Assembly (NCBI GenBank): GCA_024278595.1
Contig: JAJRSW010000099.1
Location: 92,434 to 156,433, forward strand
DNA from: Fidelibacterota bacterium
GTDB lineage: Bacteria > Fidelibacterota > UBA8477 > JABMPR01
Direction of reading: 5' to 3'
Length of the DNA: 64,000 nucleotides
This document shows positions 20,144-30,810 of the stretch, one piece after another (position 1 is the first letter of the stretch; the number at the start of each line of letters is the position of its first letter). Position numbers and translations under genes: made by a program. Under the pieces are notes generated by a model. The model saw only the letters and a list, made by a program, of their open reading frames with translations. It was not told where the DNA came from and did no database searches.

Positions 20144-21031
20144 ATGCTTATAAGTATGACTGGCTATGGCCGGGCCGAAGAAAAAATTGGTAACATCAAC
20201 GTGGTGATCGAGCTTAGAGCGGTGAATAGTCGCTTTTTAGAATTCGTGATGCGCTTGCCCCGCGGTTATGAAGCAGTGGAAGATAATACCAGGACGCATT
20301 TACAGTCCATCTTAAGCCGTGGACGGGTTACTGTAACAATGAACATGGGTACCGACCAACCCAATATCGGAAAACCGAAATTGAATGAAGATCTACTCCT
20401 GCATTATCAACAAATTGCTAAGGATAGTGCCCGGGTACTGGGTGTCGGGTCGGAGCTGTTATCACTTTCGGATCTCCTGCGTTTACCTGATGTAATCACC
20501 TACCAGACCGGTGGGGAAGATCAGGCAAGATTTAATACTGCTGTCAATGAGATCGTCAAGGAAGCTGCCGGTCAACTTCAAGCCATGCGTTTAAGAGAGG
20601 GTGAATTGCTGGAAAAGGCCATCTCTGAGCAATTGGTCAAGGTGGAGGAAATCAATGCCAGGATCCAGGCAGCTGATCATGGCCGCTTAGAATTGATCGC
20701 GGAAAAGATGCGCAAGAAAATCGCTGAGATCGGGGTGGTCGGTGAACATCAGATCGATCAGAAGCGGGTCGAACAGGAAGTCGTCCTCTGGAGTGATAAA
20801 CTGGATATTGCAGAAGAATTGACCCGCCTGGACGCCCATGTGCAGCATTTTCGGGAATTGATGCGTGCTCATGGTGATGCTGGAAAACGGCTGAATTTTC
20901 TTTTGCAGGAAATGAATCGGGAAGCCAATACCATTGGCAGTAAAGCCAATTCAACACCTATCGGTCACTCAGTTGTTGAGCTGAAAAATGAGATCGAACG
21001 GATCAGGGAACAGGTACAAAATATTCAATGA
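20144..21031 (+). CDS. yicC: YicC/YloC family endoribonuclease
   Basis: MLISMTGYGRAEE start; C-terminal LNFLLQEMNREANTIGSKANS...VVELKNEIERIREQVQNIQ. Confidence 0.93.
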   Translation: MLISMTGYGRAEEKIGNINVVIELRAVNSRFLEFVMRLPRGYEAVEDNTRTHLQSILSRGRVTVTMNMGTDQPNIGKPKLNEDLLLHYQQIAKDSARVLGVGSELLSLSDLLRLPDVITYQTGGEDQARFNTAVNEIVKEAAGQLQAMRLREGELLEKAISEQLVKVEEINARIQAADHGRLELIAEKMRKKIAEIGVVGEHQIDQKRVEQEVVLWSDKLDIAEELTRLDAHVQHFRELMRAHGDAGKRLNFLLQEMNREANTIGSKANSTPIGHSVVELKNEIERIREQVQNIQ

Positions 21032-21624
21032 CCCAAGGAAATGGAAAATTGATTATCGTAGCCGGTCCTTCTGGCTCCGGTAAAGGAACCCTGGAGAATG
21101 CGATCCTGGAACGATTTCCGGACATCCAATTCTCCGTTTCGGTGACCACCCGTCCTCGTAGAAAATATGAGATCGAGGGTGAACACTATTTCTTTATCTC
21201 AAAGTCCGACTTTCTGCAGCGTATCCAACGGGATGAACTGGTAGAATGGCAGGAGGTCTATTCGAAAAATGGGCACCTGTACGGGACTTTGAGATCTTAT
21301 ATCGAATCGGTTCTGGTAGAAGGCAAACATCTCCTGCTGGATCTTGACATTAAAGGTGGCCTCAACGTACAGCAGGCATATCCCGAGAACAGTGTTTCTA
21401 TTTTCATCAGGCCCCCCTCAGTAGAAGCCCTGGAGCAGCGACTGATAAAACGCGGTACTGATAATCCGGAACAGATCAGGATCCGTTTGGAGCGTATGCC
21501 TGAGGAAATGGAATTAGGGCAACAATTTGACCATCAGATCGTTAACTCAGAGCTGAATGAGGCCGTTAACGCTTTTATTAATATTATAAACCAAGATGTA
21601 TATCATCAACAAAGGAGCATATAA
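21028..21624 (+). CDS. gmk: Guanylate kinase
   Basis: P-loop GPSGSGKGTL; VSVTTRPRR..EIEGEHYFFIS. Confidence 0.95.
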   Translation: MTQGNGKLIIVAGPSGSGKGTLENAILERFPDIQFSVSVTTRPRRKYEIEGEHYFFISKSDFLQRIQRDELVEWQEVYSKNGHLYGTLRSYIESVLVEGKHLLLDLDIKGGLNVQQAYPENSVSIFIRPPSVEALEQRLIKRGTDNPEQIRIRLERMPEEMELGQQFDHQIVNSELNEAVNAFINIINQDVYHQQRSI

Positions 21625-21963
21625 ATGGGTTTAAAAACCATTCCATTCAGGAAGATCGAAGAACATACCGAGGATATTTTCGAAGCTGTAACTGTCATCG
21701 CCAAACGCGCACGTCAGATCATCGGTGACCGCTATGTCATTGAAGAAGAACGTCGCAGGGAAGAAGAAAACCTTGATGAGATCGGTGGTGAAGAGGAAGC
21801 TGCACCGACCTATCAGGTTGACGTGGAGATCGACAAGGATACTTTTGATCAGACTGTAAAACCAACCACCATGGCTCTGAATGAGTTCCTATCAGGTGAA
21901 CTGAAATGGGAAAAGCAGGCCATGTTCGATGATGGAGATGACGCAGATCAGGACGAAGCATAA
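21625..21963 (+). CDS. rpoZ: DNA-directed RNA polymerase omega subunit (Rpb6-like)
   Basis: NIFEAVTVIAKRARQI-type motif (DIFEAVTVIAKRARQIIGDR); position directly after gmk. Confidence 0.75.
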   Translation: MGLKTIPFRKIEEHTEDIFEAVTVIAKRARQIIGDRYVIEEERRREEENLDEIGGEEEAAPTYQVDVEIDKDTFDQTVKPTTMALNEFLSGELKWEKQAMFDDGDDADQDEA

Positions 21964-22096
21964 ATCGTCCGTTTTGCAGCGAAATCATCGAATAGTTCAT
22001 GTTAGTTCCAGGCGGATCATTAGTTTTTCCGGGCCTGGCTATGGTTGCTTTAGTAGTGATCGTCATAACTGATTCAGGGATTGGTATTCTCTAGAG

Positions 22097-22789
22097 ATGA
22101 GCGATAATAAAGACCAGATCAGAACCTTTGTAAAAGAGGAACTGGAGATATTTGGCGGGCCACTTTATATGCCCGAAAGCCAGGCAGAGCAGGAACCGGA
22201 GACGATACAGGTGAATACAGATAACCATAAGCTGACCAGTTTTAATAGTGAGATTCATAACTGCCTGAATTGTCCTCTGGGAGCCAGCAGAACCAAATTT
22301 GTGTTCGGCTCTGGAAATCCTGATGCAGATCTGATGTTTGTTGGCGAGGCACCGGGAGAGCGTGAGGATCTGGCAGGCATACCTTTTGTGGGCCGGGCTG
22401 GAAAACTACTGGATGATATTCTGAAAGCTATCGATCTTAATCGCGAGGACGTCTATATCGCCAATGTTCTCAAATGTCGTACACCTAATAATCGCGATCC
22501 CAAAAAAGAAGAGATCGAAGCCTGTGAGCCCTACCTCATTAAACAGATCGAGATCATCAAACCAAAATTGCTGGTGGCTTTGGGTCGGATATCGGCCATG
22601 ACACTCCTGCGAACCAAAGATTCACTAACAGCCATGCGCGGGCAGGTTTTTGATTACCATGGAACAGATATGGTTGTCACCTACCATCCAGCTGCCTTGT
22701 TAAGAAATCCTAATTGGAAGCGTCCAGCCTGGGAGGATTTTAAAAAGATCCGTGAAATGTATCGTGGCAATACCGGGGAGGCGACATGA
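22097..22789 (+). CDS. Uracil-DNA glycosylase, family 4-like
   Basis: NCLNCPLGASRTKFVFGSG, FVGEAPGEREDLAGIPFVGRAGKLLD, VLKCRTPNNRDP and HPAALLRNP motifs. Confidence 0.92.
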   Translation: MSDNKDQIRTFVKEELEIFGGPLYMPESQAEQEPETIQVNTDNHKLTSFNSEIHNCLNCPLGASRTKFVFGSGNPDADLMFVGEAPGEREDLAGIPFVGRAGKLLDDILKAIDLNREDVYIANVLKCRTPNNRDPKKEEIEACEPYLIKQIEIIKPKLLVALGRISAMTLLRTKDSLTAMRGQVFDYHGTDMVVTYHPAALLRNPNWKRPAWEDFKKIREMYRGNTGEAT

Positions 22790-24180
22790 GTGAAACCAGC
22801 CAAAATTTAAGATTACCACCGCACAATGAAGAAGCTGAGCAGAGTATCATTGGCTCCATCATGTTGGATCACATGGCCTTATCGGCTGCCATGAAATTCC
22901 TGGAACCCCGTAGTTTCTACAGGCCAGCCCACCAGAAGATTTATAATGCTGTACTTGACCTGGATGGTCGTGGTGAACCTGTGGATCAGATCACAGTCGT
23001 GGATGAGCTGAAACGCAGCGGTGATCTTCAAGCTGTTGGCGGCGCGTATTACATCACTGAATTAACCGAGAAAGTACCATCCACTGCCAATGCAGAATAC
23101 TATGCCCGCCTGGTCATGGAAAGCTCAGCCTTACGCGCGCTCATCCAGCTTTCGGCTGAACTATCCACAGAAGCGTACGAAACCAGGGAACGGGTCGATG
23201 TTCTTTTGGAGAAAGCAGAGAGTAAGATCTTTGAACTTTCTGAAAAACGGTTCAGGATTGGTGATTTTGTGCCCATCAGGACAGCTTTGGATGAAGCCTT
23301 CGCCCAAGCCGATAAATTTCATGAAAATCCAGGTGGGATCAGGGGCGTGGCCACTGGTTTTGAAAAACTGGATGAGATCACCTCCGGATTTCAAAATTCA
23401 GATCTTATCATCATTGCTGCCCGCCCTTCCATGGGTAAAACGGCGCTTTCACTGTCTGTGGCCCGCAATGCTGCCGTAAAGTATGGCCATAAGGTCGCCA
23501 TCTTTTCACTCGAAATGTCAAATTACCAATTGGCCATGCGCCTGTTGTGCAGCGAAGCAAAGGTGGACGCTCACTTGGTCAGAACCGGAAGACTGCCCTC
23601 AAATCTCTGGCCACGTTTGAGTACAGCTGCCGGCAATTTGGCTGAAGCACAGATATTTCTGGATGACTCGGCTTCGCTTAATATTACTGAATTACGAGCC
23701 AAAGCGCGTCGATTAAAAGCTGAAAAGGACATTGATCTTATAATAGTTGACTACATGCAGTTGCTTCAGGGCAGTGGACGGGTCGAATCACGTCAACAGG
23801 AGATCAGTCAGATATCGCGTTCCTTTAAAATGCTGGCCAAGGAACTTGATCTGCCCATTGTGGCACTTTCGCAGCTTTCACGCGCGGTAGAGACCCGTGG
23901 TGGTGATAAGCGGCCCATACTATCGGATCTGCGAGAATCTGGCTCGATTGAGCAGGATGCAGATGTGGTCATGTTTATTTATCGGCCGGAAAAATATGGT
24001 GTTCTGGATGACGATGGCAATACCCAGGAGGGGATCGCCGAACTGATCGTGGCCAAACAGCGTAATGGTCCTACTGGAACTATAAGACTCAGTTTTATCG
24101 ATAAATTTGCATCCTTTGAGAATTTATCGGCCTATACACCTGCAACCCAACCAACTGGAGGCACTCCAGACCCCTTCTAA
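22786..24180 (+). CDS. dnaB: Replicative DNA helicase DnaB
   Basis: LPPHNEEAEQSIIGSIMLD; Walker A ARPSMGKTAL; DLIIVDYMQLL; LSDLRESGSIEQDADVV. No intein. Confidence 0.96.
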   Translation: MSETSQNLRLPPHNEEAEQSIIGSIMLDHMALSAAMKFLEPRSFYRPAHQKIYNAVLDLDGRGEPVDQITVVDELKRSGDLQAVGGAYYITELTEKVPSTANAEYYARLVMESSALRALIQLSAELSTEAYETRERVDVLLEKAESKIFELSEKRFRIGDFVPIRTALDEAFAQADKFHENPGGIRGVATGFEKLDEITSGFQNSDLIIIAARPSMGKTALSLSVARNAAVKYGHKVAIFSLEMSNYQLAMRLLCSEAKVDAHLVRTGRLPSNLWPRLSTAAGNLAEAQIFLDDSASLNITELRAKARRLKAEKDIDLIIVDYMQLLQGSGRVESRQQEISQISRSFKMLAKELDLPIVALSQLSRAVETRGGDKRPILSDLRESGSIEQDADVVMFIYRPEKYGVLDDDGNTQEGIAELIVAKQRNGPTGTIRLSFIDKFASFENLSAYTPATQPTGGTPDPF

Positions 24181-26384
24181 TGGCTGCCGCACTTCTAGAT
24201 CGCTTTTTGAATTCTGATAGCGGGAAGTATCCTGCTGACTTCCAGAATATTATGCTGCTTATGGGCGGGAGCGGGTCTCTTACCCCTGCAGCTGAAGAAT
24301 TTGTCTGGAAAGCCTACTCATTTGGGAAGCAAGCCCACCAGGGACAGCTCAGGAAATCAGGGCAACCCTATTTTACCCATTGTGTGGAAGTAGCTACCAT
24401 TCTGGCCGATATGAAATTGGATCCAGTAACCATTTCTGCAGCACTGCTCCACGATGTAGTTGAAGATACTGGTTATACGTTCAAGGATGTTGAACAGGAG
24501 TTCACAAAAGAACTGGCACTGCTGGTAGATGGTGTGACAAAATTATCTGATATTAAGTTTCGTAGTGAAGAAGATAAACAGGCCATCAATTTTCGTAAAA
24601 TGCTCCTGTCAGTGGCTGACGATATTCGAGTGATCATTATCAAATTTGCAGACCGTCTCCACAATATGCGCACCTTAAAGCATTTACCAGCCGTCAAGCA
24701 ACGTCGGATCGCCAGAGAGACCCGAGATATATACGCTCCGTTGGCCCACCGTCTGGGTATGTACCGCATCAAATCGGAGATGGAAGATCTGATTTTTAAA
24801 ATTCTGGAGCCAAAAGCCGCTAAGGACCTGGAAAAACTTATCCCGAAGCGTCAGGTATTCTTTGAAAAGTATGTTAAGAAATTTCTTGAACCGGTGATTG
24901 AGCGGATGGAACAGGCTGGTATTCAAGCAAGTTACAAAAGTCGCTTTAAATCACATTACTCGATCTTCCGGAAGATGCGTGATCAGAATCGACCCTTTGA
25001 GGATGTCTATGATATTTACGCCGTTCGGGTAGTGGTTGAGAAAGTGGAGGAATGTTACAGTGTTTTGGGACTGATCCACTCATTTTATACACCCATCCAG
25101 GAGCGCTTTAAAGATTTTATTGCTCAACCGAAAGCGAATGGATACCAAAGCATTCAGACCACGGTTGTCGGACCAGATGGCTTGCCTGTTGAAGTTCAGG
25201 TCCGGACATTAGATATGGATCAAACTGCTGAAGAAGGTGTGGCAGCGCATTGGCAATATAAAGAGAACGGTATAAAATCCAGCCAGGATGACATTGATCA
25301 ACAGGTCAGTTGGTTACGCAATTTAGTGGATATCCTCCAAACCGAGGACAAAACGACGGCCCATCAATTTATGGATTTGTTAAAGATCGATCTGTATAAA
25401 GATGAGATCTTTGTCTATACACCGAAGGGTGAGGTCCGTATACTGCCCCTGGGTGCCACGCCCCTTGATTTTGCCTTTGATGTTCATTCCCAGGTGGGTT
25501 TGCACTGTATCGGTGCGAAGGTGAACAGTCGTATCAAACCACTGAATAGTCAGCTGGAAAGTGGTGATAAGGTTGAGATCATCACCAGTGATTCACAGAA
25601 ACCCAATTCATCCTGGCTAAAATTTGTAAAGACCTCAAAGGCCAAATCCAATATCCGCAAGTGGATCAAGGGCCAGGAGTTTGAACAAAGTTTGCGTCTT
25701 GGGAAAGAGATCCTGGAAAAAGAATTACGTAAGATACGGAAGGCCAAAGAATGGAAGAGTCTTAAGAATCCACACCTTGACCTGAAGTTCGCGTCTGAAG
25801 AGAAAATGATCGCCTCGTTGGGATCAGGTCACCGGACAATTTCTTCGATCCTTTCGAAATTCTTTCCTGATGAGTATATCTCACCGCGCCAGGAACGCAG
25901 CGAAAGCCAGTTTGCCGAATCATTTTTGAACCGGGCACGCCGGAACACCCGCGGTGTTTCCATCCATGGTATTGATAATATGATGATCAGTTTTGGGAAA
26001 TGTTGTAATCCGATTCCTGGCGATCCCATTATTGGTTTTATCACCCGGGGACGGGGCATCACAGTTCATCAGAAGTCGTGTGAAACTGTGGGGAGTAATT
26101 TGACTGAGAAGGAAAGGATTATTGACGTAGATTGGGCTGCCGCCAGATCGCAGAAATTTCTGGTGCGGTTGAAAATTCTGGCTCAGGAACGCAAACACCT
26201 GGTTCGGGATGTCACCGAGACCATTTCAGCCTATGATATAAATATTGATACGCTATCAATGAAGGTCGACGGTGATGTGGTTACCGGTCTGGTCATTATT
26301 GAGATAGAGGGTGTCAAACAATTGGATCGATTGAAATCAAAACTATTGGCTTCCAATGGCGTAATAAGCGTCGAACGTGAGTAA
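24180..26384 (+). CDS. relA/spoT: Bifunctional (p)ppGpp synthetase/hydrolase
   Basis: HD domain ALLHDVVEDT, RelA_SpoT domain AQPKANGYQSIQTTVVGPDG, TGS domain EIFVYTPKGEVRILPLGATPLDFAF, C-terminal ACT-like domain. Confidence 0.95.
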   Translation: MAAALLDRFLNSDSGKYPADFQNIMLLMGGSGSLTPAAEEFVWKAYSFGKQAHQGQLRKSGQPYFTHCVEVATILADMKLDPVTISAALLHDVVEDTGYTFKDVEQEFTKELALLVDGVTKLSDIKFRSEEDKQAINFRKMLLSVADDIRVIIIKFADRLHNMRTLKHLPAVKQRRIARETRDIYAPLAHRLGMYRIKSEMEDLIFKILEPKAAKDLEKLIPKRQVFFEKYVKKFLEPVIERMEQAGIQASYKSRFKSHYSIFRKMRDQNRPFEDVYDIYAVRVVVEKVEECYSVLGLIHSFYTPIQERFKDFIAQPKANGYQSIQTTVVGPDGLPVEVQVRTLDMDQTAEEGVAAHWQYKENGIKSSQDDIDQQVSWLRNLVDILQTEDKTTAHQFMDLLKIDLYKDEIFVYTPKGEVRILPLGATPLDFAFDVHSQVGLHCIGAKVNSRIKPLNSQLESGDKVEIITSDSQKPNSSWLKFVKTSKAKSNIRKWIKGQEFEQSLRLGKEILEKELRKIRKAKEWKSLKNPHLDLKFASEEKMIASLGSGHRTISSILSKFFPDEYISPRQERSESQFAESFLNRARRNTRGVSIHGIDNMMISFGKCCNPIPGDPIIGFITRGRGITVHQKSCETVGSNLTEKERIIDVDWAAARSQKFLVRLKILAQERKHLVRDVTETISAYDINIDTLSMKVDGDVVTGLVIIEIEGVKQLDRLKSKLLASNGVISVERE

Positions 26385-26410
26385 AAGCCATACTTAAGAA
26401 AGGACAACAC

Positions 26411-26719
26411 ATGCAAATCACTTACACAAAAAAAGATGTCGCGAAAAAGACCGCTGAGAAACTTGGCCAAAAAATATTCCAGACGGAAGAGATCGTGGAT
26501 GGTGTTTTTACGGTTTTACGTGAAATGATGAGTGGCGATGATCCCTCTATCCGCATCGAAATTCGTAATTTTGGTGTTTTTGAGGTTAAACCCACTAAGG
26601 CAAAACCACGTGCCCGTAATCCTCGAACCAACGAAGAGATCTACGTTCCCGCACGTCGCAAGACCCATTTCAAACCTGGTAAATTGCTGAAAGAAGTTTT
26701 GAAACAGCCCCTCAAGTAA
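26411..26719 (+). CDS. HU/IHF family DNA-binding protein
   Basis: RIEIRNFGVFEVKPTKAKPRARNPRTNEEIYVPARRKTHFKPGK. Confidence 0.95.
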   Translation: MQITYTKKDVAKKTAEKLGQKIFQTEEIVDGVFTVLREMMSGDDPSIRIEIRNFGVFEVKPTKAKPRARNPRTNEEIYVPARRKTHFKPGKLLKEVLKQPLK

Positions 26720-26729
26720 AGACCTGAGT

Positions 26730-27152
26730 ATGCCGGGACGGATTCTTGCCATCGATCCGGGAGGTCGGCGGGTCGGGCTGGCATTGTCAGATCCCTTGCG
26801 GATCATTGCCAGCCCCTTTGAGACTCTGCTGGTAAAGGACAATGAAGATGCTATCAGACAGATCTGTGCAGTTATCAAGGAACAGCAGGTGACCGAATTG
26901 GTTGTTGGCATGCCGTTGCGACCGGGAGCCCAGCAGAGTGAACAGGCTAAAAAGGTATCCGTTTTTATTGAAGCCCTAAAGGCTAAGGTTGAGCAACCGG
27001 TGTATACCATCGATGAGAGTTACAGCTCTGTAGAAGCTGAAGAATCCCTCCACCAAATGGGCCGGAAGATCGGTCAGGATAAAGGAGCTGTCGATCGGAT
27101 TGCAGCAGCCATCATCTTGAAACAATATCTTCAGGAAACTCAAGGGTACTGA
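26730..27152 (+). CDS. ruvX: Holliday junction resolvase-like RuvX/YqgF
   Basis: ILAIDPGGRRVGLALSDPL; VVGMPLRPGAQQSEQAKKV; DESYSSVEAEE. Confidence 0.92.
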   Translation: MPGRILAIDPGGRRVGLALSDPLRIIASPFETLLVKDNEDAIRQICAVIKEQQVTELVVGMPLRPGAQQSEQAKKVSVFIEALKAKVEQPVYTIDESYSSVEAEESLHQMGRKIGQDKGAVDRIAAAIILKQYLQETQGY

Positions 27153-27154
27153 TC

Positions 27155-28687
27155 ATGACGAAACGATTCACGGCCGAATCACTGGCAATACTGTCAGGGC
27201 TTTTATTTACCCTCAGTTTTCCGCCATTTGATATGTTCTTTGTGGCCTGGGTCGCTTGGTTACCTCTGTGGGTCGCCCTGCAACAGGAAGGTTGGGAACG
27301 GGGGTTTAAACTTGGTTTTATTACTGGATTTATCTTTACCCTGACCAGTTTGAACTGGGTGGCCAATAATTCTGGAACCTCCCTGTTGATCGCCTCTGCC
27401 TCCATGTTGGCCAGTGTGGTTTATTTATCACTCTGGTTTGGTCTCTTTGGGTTGATCATTGCCCGAACCGGTCGAAATCTGGGTAGCAAAGGTCTGTGGC
27501 TGGCTCCGGTTTTCTGGGTTTCTGTGGAGTTTATGTTCAGCTATCATGGCTATACGCTGGCGTTTCCCTGGTTATCGCTGGCCATGACCCAGAATTTCGC
27601 TTTACCCTTGCAGCAGTTTGCTGAATACGGGGGGATATATGCCGTTAGTTTCTGGGTCGTAATGGTCAATACCATTCTATTCCAACTTGAGTTTGGTAAA
27701 ATGACGGTTCGGACCCAGCAATTGGTCTGGGGCATGTTGGGATTTTTTATTGTGGGATCCTTCATCTTTGGGGCGGTCCGCATGAAGGTTATTGGACAAA
27801 GCGATCATTCAACCATCGCAGTTGGGATTATCCAGACCAATCTTGATCCTCATCAAAAATGGGTGCGCGCCAAGAAAAGCAAACACGTGGAAGCAATATT
27901 GGCACAATCCAGGCAGGTGATCGCTGATAGCGCCAAGATCATAATCTGGCCGGAAAGTGCCGTCCCGGCCCATTTATACTATTACCCACAGTTCGATCGA
28001 AAAATCCGTAATTTTGTTGAACAAAATGCAGTTTCCATTCTTACGGGAGCCTTGCATCATGTTGAAAAGGGTGGGGAATACCTGTTCTATAATTCAGCTT
28101 TTTATTATTCTCCCGGGATGCCGGTTGCCATTTATAGTAAACAGAGTCTGGTCCCTTTTGCAGAGCGAATTCCCCTGGTGGAATCCTTTCCAATCTTGAA
28201 AAACCTGAATTTTGGGCAAGCCAATTTTGAACCTGGGACCGAAGCAGTGGTCTACCCCATGGGTAGTCGCGATGAAGTGACTGACCTGGGTACCCTTATT
28301 TGCTACGAATCTGCTGACCCCTACGTATTTCGTAGATTCATGAACAAAGGTGCCGATCTTATGTCCATCATTACTAATGATGCCTGGCTGGGGAATTCTC
28401 CCGGCCCCTATCAACATCTGGCCGCTGGCCGTTTACGAGCCATTGAACATCGAGTTAGTATCGCCCGGGCCGCTCAGACCGGTATCAGTGCCATGATCTT
28501 GCCCAGTGGTCGGATCGCTGCATCGATCCCACTCGGCGAGAAGGGTGAGATTGTTTATGATGCCCCACTGGGGCTGGAGCGTACCTATTTCACCCGCAAT
28601 GGTAATGTTTTTGCGCTGAGTATACTTTTGCTGGCCGCTTTAGGTCTCCTGACTGTCATGTTTGGCAAGGGCCGGAAACCGGTCTAA
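27155..28687 (+). CDS. lnt: Apolipoprotein N-acyltransferase
   Basis: N-terminal TM bundle; CN-hydrolase motifs WPESAVPAHL and LICYESADPYVFR. Confidence 0.93.
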   Translation: MTKRFTAESLAILSGLLFTLSFPPFDMFFVAWVAWLPLWVALQQEGWERGFKLGFITGFIFTLTSLNWVANNSGTSLLIASASMLASVVYLSLWFGLFGLIIARTGRNLGSKGLWLAPVFWVSVEFMFSYHGYTLAFPWLSLAMTQNFALPLQQFAEYGGIYAVSFWVVMVNTILFQLEFGKMTVRTQQLVWGMLGFFIVGSFIFGAVRMKVIGQSDHSTIAVGIIQTNLDPHQKWVRAKKSKHVEAILAQSRQVIADSAKIIIWPESAVPAHLYYYPQFDRKIRNFVEQNAVSILTGALHHVEKGGEYLFYNSAFYYSPGMPVAIYSKQSLVPFAERIPLVESFPILKNLNFGQANFEPGTEAVVYPMGSRDEVTDLGTLICYESADPYVFRRFMNKGADLMSIITNDAWLGNSPGPYQHLAAGRLRAIEHRVSIARAAQTGISAMILPSGRIAASIPLGEKGEIVYDAPLGLERTYFTRNGNVFALSILLLAALGLLTVMFGKGRKPV

Positions 28688-28716
28688 TTCCCTTGCCGGT
28701 GTGAAGGTACGAACCT

Positions 28717-29280
28717 GTGTTCTCAAGAACGATCATTGGCTGCACCTTATTGCTTTTGATGGGGCTCACACAAGCTCAAACCAGTCACCGTGGTCTTACA
28801 AAAGAATTGCTGCGCGACCTGCAGGAAGCAGTCAGTGATAGTTCATCCGGATCTTCAGATCAACAAGTACTCCACTTCACTGGTGGAAAACCGATGGACA
28901 CATACCTGAACAGAATGATCGATTTATCAGTTGGCGCAACTTCCAAGGCTGCTTTAGATCGGGTGGATAGTGTACAGGTGAGTATTCTGGACTATTCGCT
29001 TACGCTAAACAGAAACGTTGAAGAATCAACTCGGAACACTCGTTATACTCGGCAGTTAGCTCTCAGTGTTAGCTTTACGGTTGGGGAGCTTGAGTTTGAC
29101 TGGCAGGGTAAAATAACTGACAAGCTATCCAATACTCAAGTGAGAGAACTCCTTGATGAGCAATTCCCGGTAAAAATCACCGGAAATTATGGGGCGGGGG
29201 AACCGCGCATGATCACAGTGATTCTCACGACCCTGAGTATCTTCTCCCTGGTGACTGTATTATTTTTTATAAGGACTTGA
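28717..29280 (+). CDS. Hypothetical exported protein with C-terminal TM helix
   Basis: Signal peptide MFSRTIIGCTLLLLMGLTQAQ and C-terminal hydrophobic segment; GTG start. Confidence 0.6.
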   Translation: MFSRTIIGCTLLLLMGLTQAQTSHRGLTKELLRDLQEAVSDSSSGSSDQQVLHFTGGKPMDTYLNRMIDLSVGATSKAALDRVDSVQVSILDYSLTLNRNVEESTRNTRYTRQLALSVSFTVGELEFDWQGKITDKLSNTQVRELLDEQFPVKITGNYGAGEPRMITVILTTLSIFSLVTVLFFIRT

Positions 29281-29283
29281 AAT

Positions 29284-29910
29284 TTGTTATCTAAATTATT
29301 AAGAATTCTACTGATAAGCATTGTGTTGACATTTCAGGTGTGGGGGCAAACAACTCAGCTGGCTTCATCCAAACCATCCGTTTTGAAAAGTGCATTACTG
29401 CCAGGTTGGGGTGAGCACAGTTACAACTCAGCTATCCGGGGCTATCTTTTTAATGGGGTCGAAGCTGCTCTCTGGATCTTTTCTGGCATAGCCTACTCAA
29501 CTGCCATCAGCCATGAGAATGATCTATACTATTTTGCCTCAGAATATGGGCAGATCTCAGATCCTCATCAACGCTCCGATGCTTTTCTGGACCGTGTTTC
29601 CAAATATGACAACATGGATGAGTATAATGAACAAATGCTGCGTAACCGGCAGTGGGATCGCGTATATTCTGCGGAGAATGGCGAATACTGGGATTGGGAA
29701 TCACTTGAGAAACGACAGGAATATTTCAAGATCAAGACCCAGCGGTATTTATGGAGGCAACGATTGACCTATTCATTTGGGGCCATTGCACTCAATCATC
29801 TGGTCAGCACCATGGATGCCTTGTACCTCAAGCGCAGCCATACTTCCCTGACAGTCCAGCCCGAAATTGGGAATGGGAGCACTGGGATGCGCTTGCAATT
29901 TTCCTTCTGA
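29284..29910 (+). CDS. Hypothetical DUF5683-like membrane protein
   Basis: Signal peptide; KSALLPGWGEHSYNSAIRGYLFNGVEAALW. Confidence 0.6.
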   Translation: MLSKLLRILLISIVLTFQVWGQTTQLASSKPSVLKSALLPGWGEHSYNSAIRGYLFNGVEAALWIFSGIAYSTAISHENDLYYFASEYGQISDPHQRSDAFLDRVSKYDNMDEYNEQMLRNRQWDRVYSAENGEYWDWESLEKRQEYFKIKTQRYLWRQRLTYSFGAIALNHLVSTMDALYLKRSHTSLTVQPEIGNGSTGMRLQFSF

Positions 29911-29961
29911 CCTCCTCGTTGCGGAGCCTTTGCGCGGCCGGATCAACCTGACACCACATAA

Positions 29962-30810
29962 ATGACTACGACTGAAGCATCATTGACAAAATATGAACCA
30001 GAGGGAACCAATCCCTGGCTACTTTGGACGCTCTTTTTTTCAGCACTGCTGATCTTCGCCTCGCTGTGGATGATCCCCGATACACGCTGGCACTTGGTGG
30101 TCACTGGCATCACACTGATCATTCTTTGGCAGGGCTCACCCACACCCCTGAAGACCTTGGCCTATATTATCGGTTTGGTTGGATTCCTGGTACTGCTCCA
30201 GATTCTTTTCTCGTCCTTCATGCGATCTTTGTTTTTGCGGTCTCTGAACCAGGGTTTCCATTGGTCTGACTGGCAGTACTTATTATTTGCAGTAGCAAGA
30301 TTTGCCTGGCCGCTGGCTATCGTAGCCACTTTCCAGAAGAAGCTGACCCAACCAACCATCATTGCGCACTTGACCCAATTACTAGCGCCTTTAAAATATC
30401 TGGGATTAAAGATCGATAAATTACAGGTCATGATTTTGTTAGCCCTGAAATTCATGCCTTCCCTGCAAACTGAATGGCATCGTTTCGCCCACTTCCAGAC
30501 CTACTTTGTAGCGCGATTACCCAAAAGAACACTGATCCAAAAACTGAGCTATTGGCAGGGGGTGCTCAAGGCGCTGATATCCCACACTATCCACCGTTCT
30601 GTTAGTATTGGAGACCTGCTTGCCTTAAGGGGTATGCCTGGTCGTTCGGCTCTGGTCTCAGGAAAACACCTGGTCATACCGGCCTTGCTCTGGATTACCG
30701 TAGGTCTGTTGTTCTTTACCGTGGAACCGGGCATTTTTTATATCTGGATAAGCCTGACCATTTGGATGGGATTGGTCGCTATTTCTCATGGCCAATTGGA
30801 GGAGCTGTGA
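29962..30810 (+). CDS. EcfT/CbiQ-like energy-coupling factor transmembrane protein
   Basis: Polytopic; LTQLLAPLKYLGLKIDKLQVMILLALKFMPSLQTEWHRF...ALRGMPGR resembles the EcfT coupling region. Confidence 0.65.
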   Translation: MTTTEASLTKYEPEGTNPWLLWTLFFSALLIFASLWMIPDTRWHLVVTGITLIILWQGSPTPLKTLAYIIGLVGFLVLLQILFSSFMRSLFLRSLNQGFHWSDWQYLLFAVARFAWPLAIVATFQKKLTQPTIIAHLTQLLAPLKYLGLKIDKLQVMILLALKFMPSLQTEWHRFAHFQTYFVARLPKRTLIQKLSYWQGVLKALISHTIHRSVSIGDLLALRGMPGRSALVSGKHLVIPALLWITVGLLFFTVEPGIFYIWISLTIWMGLVAISHGQLEEL

